Source of the DNA: Phycisphaeraceae bacterium
GTDB lineage: Bacteria; Planctomycetota; Phycisphaerae; Phycisphaerales; Phycisphaeraceae
Assembly (NCBI GenBank): GCA_003551485.1
Contig: PUMS01000062.1
Span: forward strand, 1-5,459
Length of the DNA stretch: 5,459 bases
Reading direction: 5' to 3'
Notes under the pieces: model-generated
What the model saw: only the letters and a program-made list of their open reading frames with translations
What the model was told of the DNA's origin: nothing
Database searches by the model: none
Made by a program: the position numbers and the translations under genes
Shown: positions 1 through 4,903 of the stretch, piece after piece
Layout of the letters: every line of letters begins with the position of its first letter
Position numbering within the stretch: the first letter of the stretch is position 1

Positions 1-62
1 AGCGCGGCCGTCTCGGCCGCATTCCGGCCTCCGGCCTCCGGAGCGGCCGGGACGGCCGCGCT
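1..62. repeat. Long GC-rich imperfect palindrome (hairpin) at the window edge
   Basis: Positions 1-20 and 43-62 are reverse complements with a single mismatch, which would be a G-U pair if transcribed. The inner TCCGG (23-27) pairs with CCGGA (38-42), leaving a 10-nt loop. The result is about 25 bp of stem. It could be a transcription terminator for an upstream gene outside the window, although it lacks a T tract. It could equally be a member of a dispersed family of GC-rich intergenic palindromes. The left arm starts at base 1, so the true element may extend further left. Confidence 0.7.
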
Positions 63-83
63 CCATGGGGCGTCCGCCTTGGC

Positions 84-142
84 GCCGACATTTTCATCCT
101 CGGGGGCGAGGCCCCCGCCTCATGAGACACTGCCCTGAAAAT
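84..142 (-). repeat. 59-bp dispersed repeat, copy A (minus orientation)
   Basis: Read on the minus strand, this stretch aligns almost end to end with 2813-2870 on the plus strand, with about three quarters of positions identical and one gap. Conserved blocks are TTTCAGGGC, TGTCTCA, GAGGCGG, CGAGGA and GAAAAT, and a terminal CGGC. The divergent centre of this copy forms a perfect 7-bp hairpin with a GAG loop (101-117). The edge at 132-142 (GCCCTGAAAAT) leads into the neighbouring REP-like palindrome, and the same junction recurs near 2979-2993. It is non-coding as far as I can tell, and no transposase is associated. Confidence 0.75.
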
Positions 143-154
143 CCGGCTCCTCTG

Positions 155-190
155 ACTCCCTCTCCCTCTGGGAGAGGGCCGGGGTGAGGG
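155..190 (+). repeat. REP-like palindromic repeat, copy 1
   Basis: The core CCCTCTCCC / GGGAGAGGG forms a 9-bp stem with a 3-nt loop, followed by a CCGGGGTGAGGG tail. The 36-bp unit matches the reverse complement of 2944-2979 with one mismatch. Elements of this kind are widespread intergenic repeats in GC-rich bacteria. Their translations give the familiar spurious peptide LTPALSRRERE, which appears here on the minus strand, so open frames crossing this site should not be called genes. Confidence 0.85.
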
Positions 191-505
191 CAGACACGCA
201 GGGTGGGTCCAAACCTGCCTTCACCCCCGGCCCCCCTCCCCGTGATCCCCGTCGGAGAGTGGGGCAACAGGCGGCGGGGTCGGCCCTTTGGCTGTTCGAC
301 TGCTCATCCACCTCCATGAGACGCGATTGCACCGTGCGTCGAGGTTGCGGCACACGGCGGCGCCGGCGATGCAACCCCGCCGGGTTCGACAGCGGCGCGG
401 GAATGGCTACGCTGATGAGCGGATGCGGAGGGGTGGGGGTGGACGCGGCGGGAACTGGCCCGGTCGGCCCGGAGGTAGGTCGAGCCATGTGAGTACGGAT
501 CGCCC
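191..505. other. Intergenic stretch without a supportable gene
   Basis: About 315 bp lie between the REP-like repeat and the SDR gene. Short open frames occur on both strands, but they encode Arg/Pro/Gly-rich peptides with no recognisable motif, as expected from GC-rich non-coding DNA. A small hairpin (AACCC-CGCC-GGGTT, 373-386) is present. A promoter for the downstream gene presumably lies here, but I find no convincing -35/-10 pair. A GGAGG at 471-475 is too far (30 bp) from the ATG at 506 to serve as its ribosome binding site. Confidence 0.6.
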
Positions 506-1492
506 ATGAGACTGATGCTGATCGGTGCTGGTGGAAGACTCGCAGCGCAGCTTGCGCGCAGCGCCGGCGGTGCCGGGGGGGCAGCGCGTCGGGTGGAGGT
601 GATCGGGATCGATCATGCCCGGCTGGAGCTGACCGATCACGCCGCCATCGAGCGGCTGGTCGGTGAGCATGAGTTCGACGTGCTGGTCAACTGTGCCGGC
701 TATTGCCCCCCGCCGGGTCAGCCGGTGGATGCAGCGCGGGCGTTCGAGGTCAACGCACTGCCCGCGGGCGTGCTGGCGTCGTGCTGCCGGCGAAAGCGGG
801 CGGTGATGGTGCAACTGAGCGGTTGTGAGGTTTTCGACGGCGTGGCGGGGCGGGCGTACACCGAGCAGGATGCGCCCGGTCCGATCACCGTGGCCGGCGC
901 CGCCCGGGCGATGGCCGAACGGCTCACCCTCAACGCCAACCCCCAGGCCCTGGTCCTGCGCCTCGGGCGGCTCTTCGGCCAGGTGCGTCCGCCGGTAGTG
1001 CCCGCCAATGGCGCAGCCGGTGCGACCACCGCGGCAGACCACTGCACATCCCCCACACGCGAGGATGCCGCCGCGCCGCTCTCGCCGCCGACGCTGCCCG
1101 CAGATGACGTCGATTCGCTGATCAGGCACTGCCTGGATGAGGCGCGGCTGCGCGGCCGGCGTGAGCTTCACATCGGTGACGATCAGCGGTTCTCGCTGCT
1201 TTACCTGAGCGATGCCGCAGCGCTGATCCTTTCCCTGCTGGTGGCCAAGGCGCCGCCGGGGGTCTACCACCTGGCCAACGCCGGGGCGGTCACGGGCGTG
1301 GATCTTGCCCGCCGCGTGATCGCGGCCGCAAGGCTCCAGGCGCGGGTGATCTCGCTCAACAGCCGCTCCGCCTCCGCTCACCCGCTGCGCGATCACAGCC
1401 TCGACATCCGCCGGCTGGCCAGCGTGCTGGGGCGCATCCCCCACTGGTCCGACGCCCTCGACCGCCACCTTCGCCACGACCGGCTGCTTTGA
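506..1492 (+). CDS. RmlD-like NAD(P)-binding SDR protein with degenerate catalytic motifs
   Basis: The 328-residue protein resembles the dTDP-4-dehydrorhamnose reductase (RmlD) branch of extended short-chain dehydrogenases. Visible family features are the Rossmann loop GAGGRLA (residues 7-13), VLVNCAGY (59-66), FEVNAL (80-85), SGCEVFDG (105-112, family STDYVFDG), YTEQDAP (118-124), LRLGRLFG (151-158), DDQRFSLLYLSDAA (225-238), GVYHLANAG (252-260) and a C-terminal LGRIPHWSDAL (308-318). The catalytic YxxxK is replaced by A130 and R134, and the Thr-Asp-Tyr after S105 by Gly-Cys-Glu. Residues 161-200 are an Ala/Pro-rich low-complexity stretch where substrate-loop motifs would lie. RmlD reduces dTDP-4-keto-rhamnose, but this copy is more likely a non-enzymatic nucleotide-binding or regulatory homologue. 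An in-frame TAG at 476 makes ATG 506 the first plausible start. The ribosome binding site is weak. No sugar-nucleotide genes adjoin it. Confidence 0.75.
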   Translation: MRLMLIGAGGRLAAQLARSAGGAGGAARRVEVIGIDHARLELTDHAAIERLVGEHEFDVLVNCAGYCPPPGQPVDAARAFEVNALPAGVLASCCRRKRAVMVQLSGCEVFDGVAGRAYTEQDAPGPITVAGAARAMAERLTLNANPQALVLRLGRLFGQVRPPVVPANGAAGATTAADHCTSPTREDAAAPLSPPTLPADDVDSLIRHCLDEARLRGRRELHIGDDQRFSLLYLSDAAALILSLLVAKAPPGVYHLANAGAVTGVDLARRVIAAARLQARVISLNSRSASAHPLRDHSLDIRRLASVLGRIPHWSDALDRHLRHDRLL

Positions 1493-1498
1493 CAGGCA

Positions 1499-1512
1499 CC
1501 GCTGCGCAGCGG
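1499..1512. repeat. Short palindrome after the SDR gene
   Basis: CCGCTGCGCAGCGG is a perfect 14-bp palindrome starting 7 bp after the SDR stop codon. As RNA it could form a 5-bp stem with a GCGC loop. It lacks a T tract, so a terminator role is only a possibility. The rest of the 112-bp gap before dinB shows nothing distinctive apart from the putative -10 box. Confidence 0.35.
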
Positions 1513-1592
1513 CGCCGGGCATCGGCATCCGCCGGGCCGGTTTTCATCACCGGGCGTGCGGTGGGTTGCCCTGTGCGATTGCGGGCTGGCGC

Positions 1593-1598
1593 TACACT
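1593..1598 (+). promoter_or_regulatory. Candidate -10 box for dinB, possibly leaderless
   Basis: TACACT fits the TANNNT -10 pattern (4 of 6 to TATAAT) and ends 6 bp before the ATG at 1605. Transcription would then begin at or next to the start codon. No Shine-Dalgarno sequence precedes either ATG 1605 or ATG 1629, which agrees with a leaderless mRNA. A TTGCCC at 1566-1571 is a poor -35 candidate because the spacing is 21 bp. I see no LexA-type operator (CTGT-N8-ACAG or GAAC-N4-GTTC), so SOS control is not supported. Confidence 0.35.
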
Positions 1599-1604
1599 TT
1601 CACG

Positions 1605-2777
1605 ATGCCCCCGCCCGCCGCGCCCATCATGCACGTGGACATGGATGCCTTCTTCGCCGCCATCGAGGTGCTCGATGAGCCGGCGCTGGCGGGCCGGGCG
1701 CTGCTGATCGGCCACGATGGCCCGCGCGGGGTGGTGGCCACCGCCTCGTATGAAGCGCGGCGCTACGGCTGCCATTCGGCTCAGCCCATGGCCGAGGCGA
1801 AGCGGCGCTGCCCCCACGCCGTCATCCGCCCGCCTCGTGGCAGGCGTTACGCAGAGGTCTCGCGCGAGGTGTTCGGTATCCTCGAATCGGTCACGCCGCT
1901 GGTCGAGCCGCTCAGCATCGATGAGGCCTTCCTCGACGTCACCGGCTCACCCATCGCCGGGGGCGAGCCGGTCGCCATCGCCAGGCATTTGAAGGATCGC
2001 ATCCGCCGCGAGCTGGGGCTGACATGCTCGATCGGTCTGGCACCGGTGAAGTTCCTGGCCAAACTCGCCTCCGAGGTCGACAAGCCCGATGGGCTGACCG
2101 TTCTGAGGCCGGAAGATGTCGACCGCTTCCTGCTGGCGCTGCCATTGCGCAAGCTCTGGGGCATCGGGCCGGCCACCGAGGCGAAGCTGGCCGGCCTCGG
2201 CATTTACAACATCGCCGCGCTGCGCCAGGTGCCCGCCGAGCGGCTCGAGGCACACCTGGGCAGCCACGGCCCCTGGCTGAGGCAACTCGCCCACGGCATC
2301 GACCCGCGGCAGGTCACGCCCGATCACGAGGCCAGGAGCATCAGCCAGGAGCACACCTTCGGCCGCGACGTCGAGCAGCCGCAGCCGGTGCGCGACCTGC
2401 TGCGTCGGCAGACCGAAGCGGTGGCCGACCGCCTCCGCCGCGCCGGTCTGCTCGCCGCGGGCGTGACGGTCAAGCTGCGCTACGGCCGGTTCCAGACCAT
2501 CACCCGTTCGAACACGCTCGAGCAGCCCAGCGATGTGACGTGGGTGTTGTGGCAGAGCGTGGCGGAACTGTTCGATCGCTGGGCTGCTGTCGCCTTCCAG
2601 CCGGTGCGCCTCATCGGCGTGGGGGCCGGCCCGCTGCTGCGCGCCGGGGCGGGGCAATTGACCCTGTTCGAGGACCCCCTCATCGAGAAGCAGCGCCGCA
2701 TCGACCGCGCCGTCGACCACATCCGCAACCGCTACGGCCCCGGCGCCATTCATCGCGGCGGAAGGGCCGAGCCCTGA
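1605..2777 (+). CDS. dinB: DNA polymerase IV (DinB, Y-family translesion polymerase)
   Basis: This complete 390-residue Y-family polymerase copies past damaged template bases, extends mismatched ends and acts at stalled forks. The palm has HVDMDAFF (residues 10-17), with metal-binding D12 and the presumed steric-gate F17, and SIDEAF (104-109) supplying D106 and E107. SYEARRYG (48-55) is the fingers motif that contacts the incoming nucleotide. GLAPVKFLAKLAS (144-156) and the following DKPDG are typical of DinB. A helix-hairpin-helix lies in the thumb (KLWGIGPATEAKL, 183-195), and the little finger follows from about 245. QLTLF (351-355) is a good beta-clamp-binding motif, followed by a common tail, IDRAVDHIRNRYG (366-378). 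All key residues are present. I chose ATG 1605; ATG 1629, closer to the family N-terminus, or a TTG at 1566 are alternatives. The flanking genes give no functional link. Confidence 0.95.
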   Translation: MPPPAAPIMHVDMDAFFAAIEVLDEPALAGRALLIGHDGPRGVVATASYEARRYGCHSAQPMAEAKRRCPHAVIRPPRGRRYAEVSREVFGILESVTPLVEPLSIDEAFLDVTGSPIAGGEPVAIARHLKDRIRRELGLTCSIGLAPVKFLAKLASEVDKPDGLTVLRPEDVDRFLLALPLRKLWGIGPATEAKLAGLGIYNIAALRQVPAERLEAHLGSHGPWLRQLAHGIDPRQVTPDHEARSISQEHTFGRDVEQPQPVRDLLRRQTEAVADRLRRAGLLAAGVTVKLRYGRFQTITRSNTLEQPSDVTWVLWQSVAELFDRWAAVAFQPVRLIGVGAGPLLRAGAGQLTLFEDPLIEKQRRIDRAVDHIRNRYGPGAIHRGGRAEP

Positions 2778-2812
2778 CCACCCACCCTACGGCCTGCTCC
2801 CCTCGGCGGGCG

Positions 2813-2870
2813 AATTTCAGGGCCTTGTCTCACGAGGCGGCGCCGCACCCACGAGGACGAAAATCACGGC
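2813..2870 (+). repeat. 59-bp dispersed repeat, copy B (plus orientation)
   Basis: This is the inverted partner of 84-142. The shared order is TTTCAGGGC, TGTCTCA, GAGGCGG, a variable core, CGAGGA-x-GAAAAT and CGGC. The core here contains the palindrome GCGGCGCCGC instead of the perfect hairpin of copy A. It starts 35 bp after the dinB stop and is followed closely by a REP-like palindrome. The two copies face opposite ways and enclose the SDR and dinB genes. It looks non-coding. Confidence 0.75.
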
Positions 2871-2881
2871 AGGCTTTTCTC

Positions 2882-2916
2882 CCCTCTCCCACCGGGAGAG
2901 GGGGCGGGGGTGAGGG
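2882..2916 (+). repeat. REP-like palindromic repeat, copy 2
   Basis: CCCTCTCCC and GGGAGAGGG form the same 9-bp stem as copy 1, here with an ACC loop. The tail GGCGGGGGTGAGGG is two bases longer than in the other copies. It faces copy 3 (2944-2979) across a 27-bp spacer. The pair can form either two separate hairpins or one long imperfect stem, and might act as a bidirectional terminator or mRNA 3'-end stabiliser after dinB. Confidence 0.8.
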
Positions 2917-2943
2917 AGGGTTCGGACGGGTTTTGCGCATCTC

Positions 2944-2979
2944 CCCTCACCCCGGCCCTCTCCCGGAGGGAGAGGGAGT
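2944..2979 (-). repeat. REP-like palindromic repeat, copy 3 (inverted)
   Basis: On the minus strand this 36-bp unit is identical to copy 1 (155-190) except for one loop base. On its plus-strand right side it is joined by one base to ATTTTCAGGGCAG (2981-2993). That is the same 13-bp edge sequence found beside copy 1 at 130-142 on the minus strand. The two elements therefore share a composite structure that is larger than the palindrome itself. Confidence 0.85.
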
Positions 2980-2993
2980 TATTTTCAGGGCAG

Positions 2994-3340
2994 GTCAGGC
3001 TGGAAGCCTGCACCACGACGGGCCGGGCGGCCGGCCCGGCGATCTTCAGAGCGGTGTCGCCCCATTGCGTTGCGGGGGCATCACGCGGCTCAGGGATTTA
3101 AGGATGTGTTCCGGGGTACCCAGGGTGAGGGGTCGGCCACGCCGGCGATGCATTTTGCCAGTGCAGCGCCTGCAATAAGGATGGATGCCGGGCCGTTGGG
3201 CGAATACCTCAAGGCTCACCTGCCGACGCGGGCGGGATGCGGATGCCGGCCCGTGCAGAGCGGACGAGGCGGAGGGGAGGCGCCATCGGCAGGTCGTACC
3301 CGCCGGGATACCCGGTCGCGGGCCGGGTCGGTGGTGTGCG
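2994..3340. other. Intergenic stretch upstream of the exbB promoter, no gene seen
   Basis: This lies in a 623-bp gap between dinB and exbB. It contains a perfect 7-bp GC hairpin (3022-3040), a weak partial match to the 59-bp repeat edge (3042-3060, ATCTTCAGAGCGGTGTCGC, 15 of 19 positions) and a small inverted repeat (TGCAG-CGC-CTGCA, 3162-3174). Open frames here either cross REP sequences or encode low-complexity Arg/Gly-rich peptides. I see no recognisable RNA gene or protein motif. Confidence 0.55.
3022..3040. repeat. GC-rich hairpin
   Basis: GCCGGGC and GCCCGGC form a perfect 7-bp stem around a GGCCG loop. No T tract follows, so intrinsic termination is not supported. It may be part of the cluster of structured repeats filling this gap. 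Confidence 0.45.
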
Positions 3341-3346
3341 TATTAT
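3341..3346 (+). promoter_or_regulatory. Candidate -10 box of the exbBD operon
   Basis: TATTAT matches the bacterial -10 consensus at 5 of 6 positions and stands out in a GC-rich surround. A TG lies just upstream (3337-3338), one base off the usual extended -10 spacing. The -35 region is unconvincing. A start near 3353 would give a leader of about 48 nt containing a small hairpin (GGCGTC 3360-3365 with GACGCC 3378-3383) just ahead of the ribosome binding site. Confidence 0.4.
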
Positions 3347-3386
3347 CGGTATTCTGCAAGGCGTCGCGACGAATCGAGACGCCTGT

Positions 3387-3393
3387 AAAGGAG
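3387..3393 (+). promoter_or_regulatory. Strong ribosome binding site fixing the exbB GTG start
   Basis: AAAGGAG sits 7 bp before GTG 3401, which is ideal spacing. This favours the GTG over the in-frame ATG at 3419. The 6-bp leader hairpin at 3360-3383 ends 3 bp upstream of this site and could affect ribosome access. Confidence 0.75.
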
Positions 3394-3400
3394 AGTCAAC

Positions 3401-4339
3401 GTGTCTTCAGCGAGTTGGATGGATCGAAACCGGAAATGGATCGCGCCGATGGCCGCGGGGCTGGCGGTGCTGCTGGCCCTGGCCGCAGCGCCGGCCTTTG
3501 GCCAGGAGGCGATGTCGCCCGAAGAGGCCCTGGCCCTGGCCGAGGAGCGTGCGGGGGAGGGCTTTTCGCCGGCGGCGGCATGGTCGACGCTTCAGCGCCG
3601 GTTCAACGACGGCGGCACCACGATGTGGTTCCTGATGTTTCTGTCGGTGCTGGCCCTGGCCTTCGTGCTCGAGCGGTTCGTGCGGCTTCGCCGCGGCCGC
3701 ATCGCCCCGCCGGGCCTGACCGACCGGCTGCTTCGCCTGGCCGATGAGCGTGACCACGAGGGCGTGCAGAAGCTGCTGCATCGCCGCCGCCGCAGCACGC
3801 TGGGCAAGGTGGCCGCGTTCATCTTCGAGCACCGCCACCGCGATCACGAGCAGGTCAACGCCGCCATCGGCGACATCGCCGCCCGGGACATCAGCAAGCA
3901 CCAGATGCTGGCCTACCCGCTGGCGGCCATCGCCACACTGGCGCCGCTGCTGGGCCTGTTCGGCACGATCATCGGCATGATCGAGAGCTTCGAGGTGGTG
4001 GCCATCGCCGGCAGCCTGGGCGACCCGCGCCTGCTGGCCAGCGGCATCTCCAAGGCGCTGGTGACCACGGCCTTCGGCCTGTTCGTGGCCATCCCGACGC
4101 TGTTCTTCTTCCACACCTTCCGGCTGCGGACCAACTACCTGGCCACCATCCTCGAGCAGGAGGCCAGCACGCTGACCAACGCCTGGATGCTCGGCCAGGC
4201 CGATGCCGGCCACGCCCCCGGAACCCCCGGAAACCCCGGAAACCCCGGAAACCCCGGCAGCCACGGCACCGCCCCGGCGCCGCGTCCGGCCACGCCGGCC
4301 GATGCCACCGGGCAGGAGGGTAAGGGCCATGAGGGTTAA
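3401..4339 (+). CDS. exbB: ExbB/TolQ/MotA-family proton channel subunit
   Basis: This 312-residue inner-membrane protein would form the multimeric part of a proton-driven stator with the ExbD-like protein encoded next. It begins with a signal peptide: basic RNRK (9-12), a hydrophobic core (14-31) and a probable cut after AFG (34). A short periplasmic segment follows, then TM1 (about 75-91), a cytoplasmic domain, TM2 (about 170-194) and TM3 (about 217-238). Family signatures are APLLGLFGTIIGMIESF (181-197) and GISKALVTTAFGLFVAIP (215-232). T189 and T223 correspond to the channel-lining threonines of E. coli ExbB. The cytoplasmic C-terminus ends in a collagen-like Gly-x-Pro run (274-287) and a Pro/Ala-rich tail. 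The signal peptide makes it longer than E. coli ExbB (about 244 residues). TolQ- or MotA-like use cannot be excluded. Confidence 0.9.
   Translation: MSSASWMDRNRKWIAPMAAGLAVLLALAAAPAFGQEAMSPEEALALAEERAGEGFSPAAAWSTLQRRFNDGGTTMWFLMFLSVLALAFVLERFVRLRRGRIAPPGLTDRLLRLADERDHEGVQKLLHRRRRSTLGKVAAFIFEHRHRDHEQVNAAIGDIAARDISKHQMLAYPLAAIATLAPLLGLFGTIIGMIESFEVVAIAGSLGDPRLLASGISKALVTTAFGLFVAIPTLFFFHTFRLRTNYLATILEQEASTLTNAWMLGQADAGHAPGTPGNPGNPGNPGSHGTAPAPRPATPADATGQEGKGHEG
4216..4257 (+). repeat. 9-bp tandem repeat in the 3' end of exbB
   Basis: The unit CCCCGGAAA (first copy CCCCGGAAC) occurs in four full tandem copies plus a partial fifth. In the exbB frame it encodes Gly-Thr-Pro and then three Gly-Asn-Pro triplets, a collagen-like pattern. 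The near-identity of the units at DNA level suggests recent slippage expansion. Because the unit is a multiple of three, copy-number changes would lengthen or shorten the tail without breaking the frame. Confidence 0.9.
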
Positions 4340-4748
4340 CAAGGACCTGTTCGAAGGCGCCGGTGAGATCCACATGGCACCGCTGATCGATGCGGTGTTC
4401 CTGCTGCTGATCTTCTTCCTCGTCGCCGCCACGCTCAAGCAGCCGCATCCGCAGCTCGAGATCGAGCTGCCCGAATCGGCCGCGGCGATCGAAACCCCCG
4501 ATGAGCCGGTGATGACGATCATCGACCTCACCCGCGATGGCGACTTCTACATCGACGGTGAGCTGATGACGCCCGAGACGCTCCGCCGCACGCTGCGCGC
4601 CCACGCCAGCGAGAACCCCAACCGCGTGGTGCGCATCGACGGCGATCGCGGGGCGGCCTTCCAGCACCTGATCTACCTCACGGACCTGCTGCAGTTCGAG
4701 GGTCTGACGAATGTGAGAATGCGCGCTGCCGAAGGCAGCCCCAACTGA
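4329..4748 (+). CDS. exbD: ExbD/TolR-family biopolymer transport protein
   Basis: This 139-residue protein has the standard ExbD layout: a short cytoplasmic N-terminus, one membrane helix and a periplasmic domain. The helix MAPLIDAVFLLLIFFLVAAT (16-35) holds D21, the equivalent of the essential proton-carrying aspartate (D25 in E. coli ExbD). The periplasmic part includes LEIELPES and a TolR-like fold ending near DLLQFEGLTNVRM. ATG 4329 is preceded by AGGAGG at 4314-4319 with 9-bp spacing. It overlaps the end of exbB by 11 bp, which suggests translational coupling and balanced synthesis. An upstream in-frame ATG at 4203 would only add residues read out of frame from the exbB repeat, and is rejected. 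The partner that receives the force (TonB or TolA type) is not visible in the window. Confidence 0.93.
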   Translation: MRVNKDLFEGAGEIHMAPLIDAVFLLLIFFLVAATLKQPHPQLEIELPESAAAIETPDEPVMTIIDLTRDGDFYIDGELMTPETLRRTLRAHASENPNRVVRIDGDRGAAFQHLIYLTDLLQFEGLTNVRMRAAEGSPN

Positions 4749-4749
4749 A

Positions 4750-4830
4750 CGGCCCGCTTGCGCCCGGCCGCCGGGATGGGCGGGGCGCTGCACGGGTGCC
4801 GCATAGCGCCACGCCCCGATGAGCGGGCCG
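4750..4830 (+). other. Potential three-way-junction RNA structure between exbD and the next gene
   Basis: CGGCCCGCT (4750-4758) and AGCGGGCCG (4822-4830) are a perfect 9-bp inverted repeat starting 1 bp after the exbD stop. Inside lie two further hairpins: CCCGG-CCG-CCGGG (4763-4775), and GGCGCT (4784-4789) with AGCGCC (4805-4810), the latter with an inner GCA/TGC pairing. Together they could fold as a closed three-way junction. It may be an attenuating or mRNA-stabilising spacer within the operon. In DNA this GC-rich, chance pairing is a real alternative. Confidence 0.4.
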
Positions 4831-4903
4831 GCCCCGCCGCGCCGCGCTGACCCTGACTCCGCGGGCCACCGCCAGGGCCCGAAGCTGACCACGAGGCCAC
4901 GCC

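Noticed and set aside
371..400. tRNA-like GGGTTCGA sequence
   Set aside because: No acceptor stem, anticodon arm or D arm can be placed around it; the match is only to the T-loop consensus.
120..488. Minus-strand open frame of 122 codons in the left intergenic region
   Set aside because: It contains ALTPALSQRERE, the typical translation of the REP-like palindrome, and is otherwise low complexity.
407..1528. Long minus-strand open frame of 373 codons opposite the SDR gene
   Set aside because: It is antisense to a protein with clear RmlD motifs. Its translation has no family motif and reflects high GC lowering stop-codon frequency.
1947..2753. Minus-strand open frame of 268 codons opposite dinB
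   Set aside because: It is antisense to an unambiguous DinB and has no recognisable domain of its own.
2024..3178. Plus-strand open frame of 384 codons overlapping dinB in another frame
   Set aside because: It is Arg/Ala/Pro-rich with no motif, and it crosses the REP repeats, producing the spurious peptide SPHPGPLPEGEG.
4216..4257. CRISPR-like array
   Set aside because: The 9-bp units are directly tandem with no spacers and lie within a coding frame.
4203..4328. 42-codon N-terminal extension of exbD
   Set aside because: It would be the exbB repeat read in a second frame (Pro-Glu-Thr repeats). The strong AGGAGG before ATG 4329 and family length support the shorter start.
3407..4531. Minus-strand open frame of 374 codons opposite exbB and exbD
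   Set aside because: It is a shadow of two well-supported genes; the Gly/Val-rich run comes from the 9-bp repeat read in reverse.
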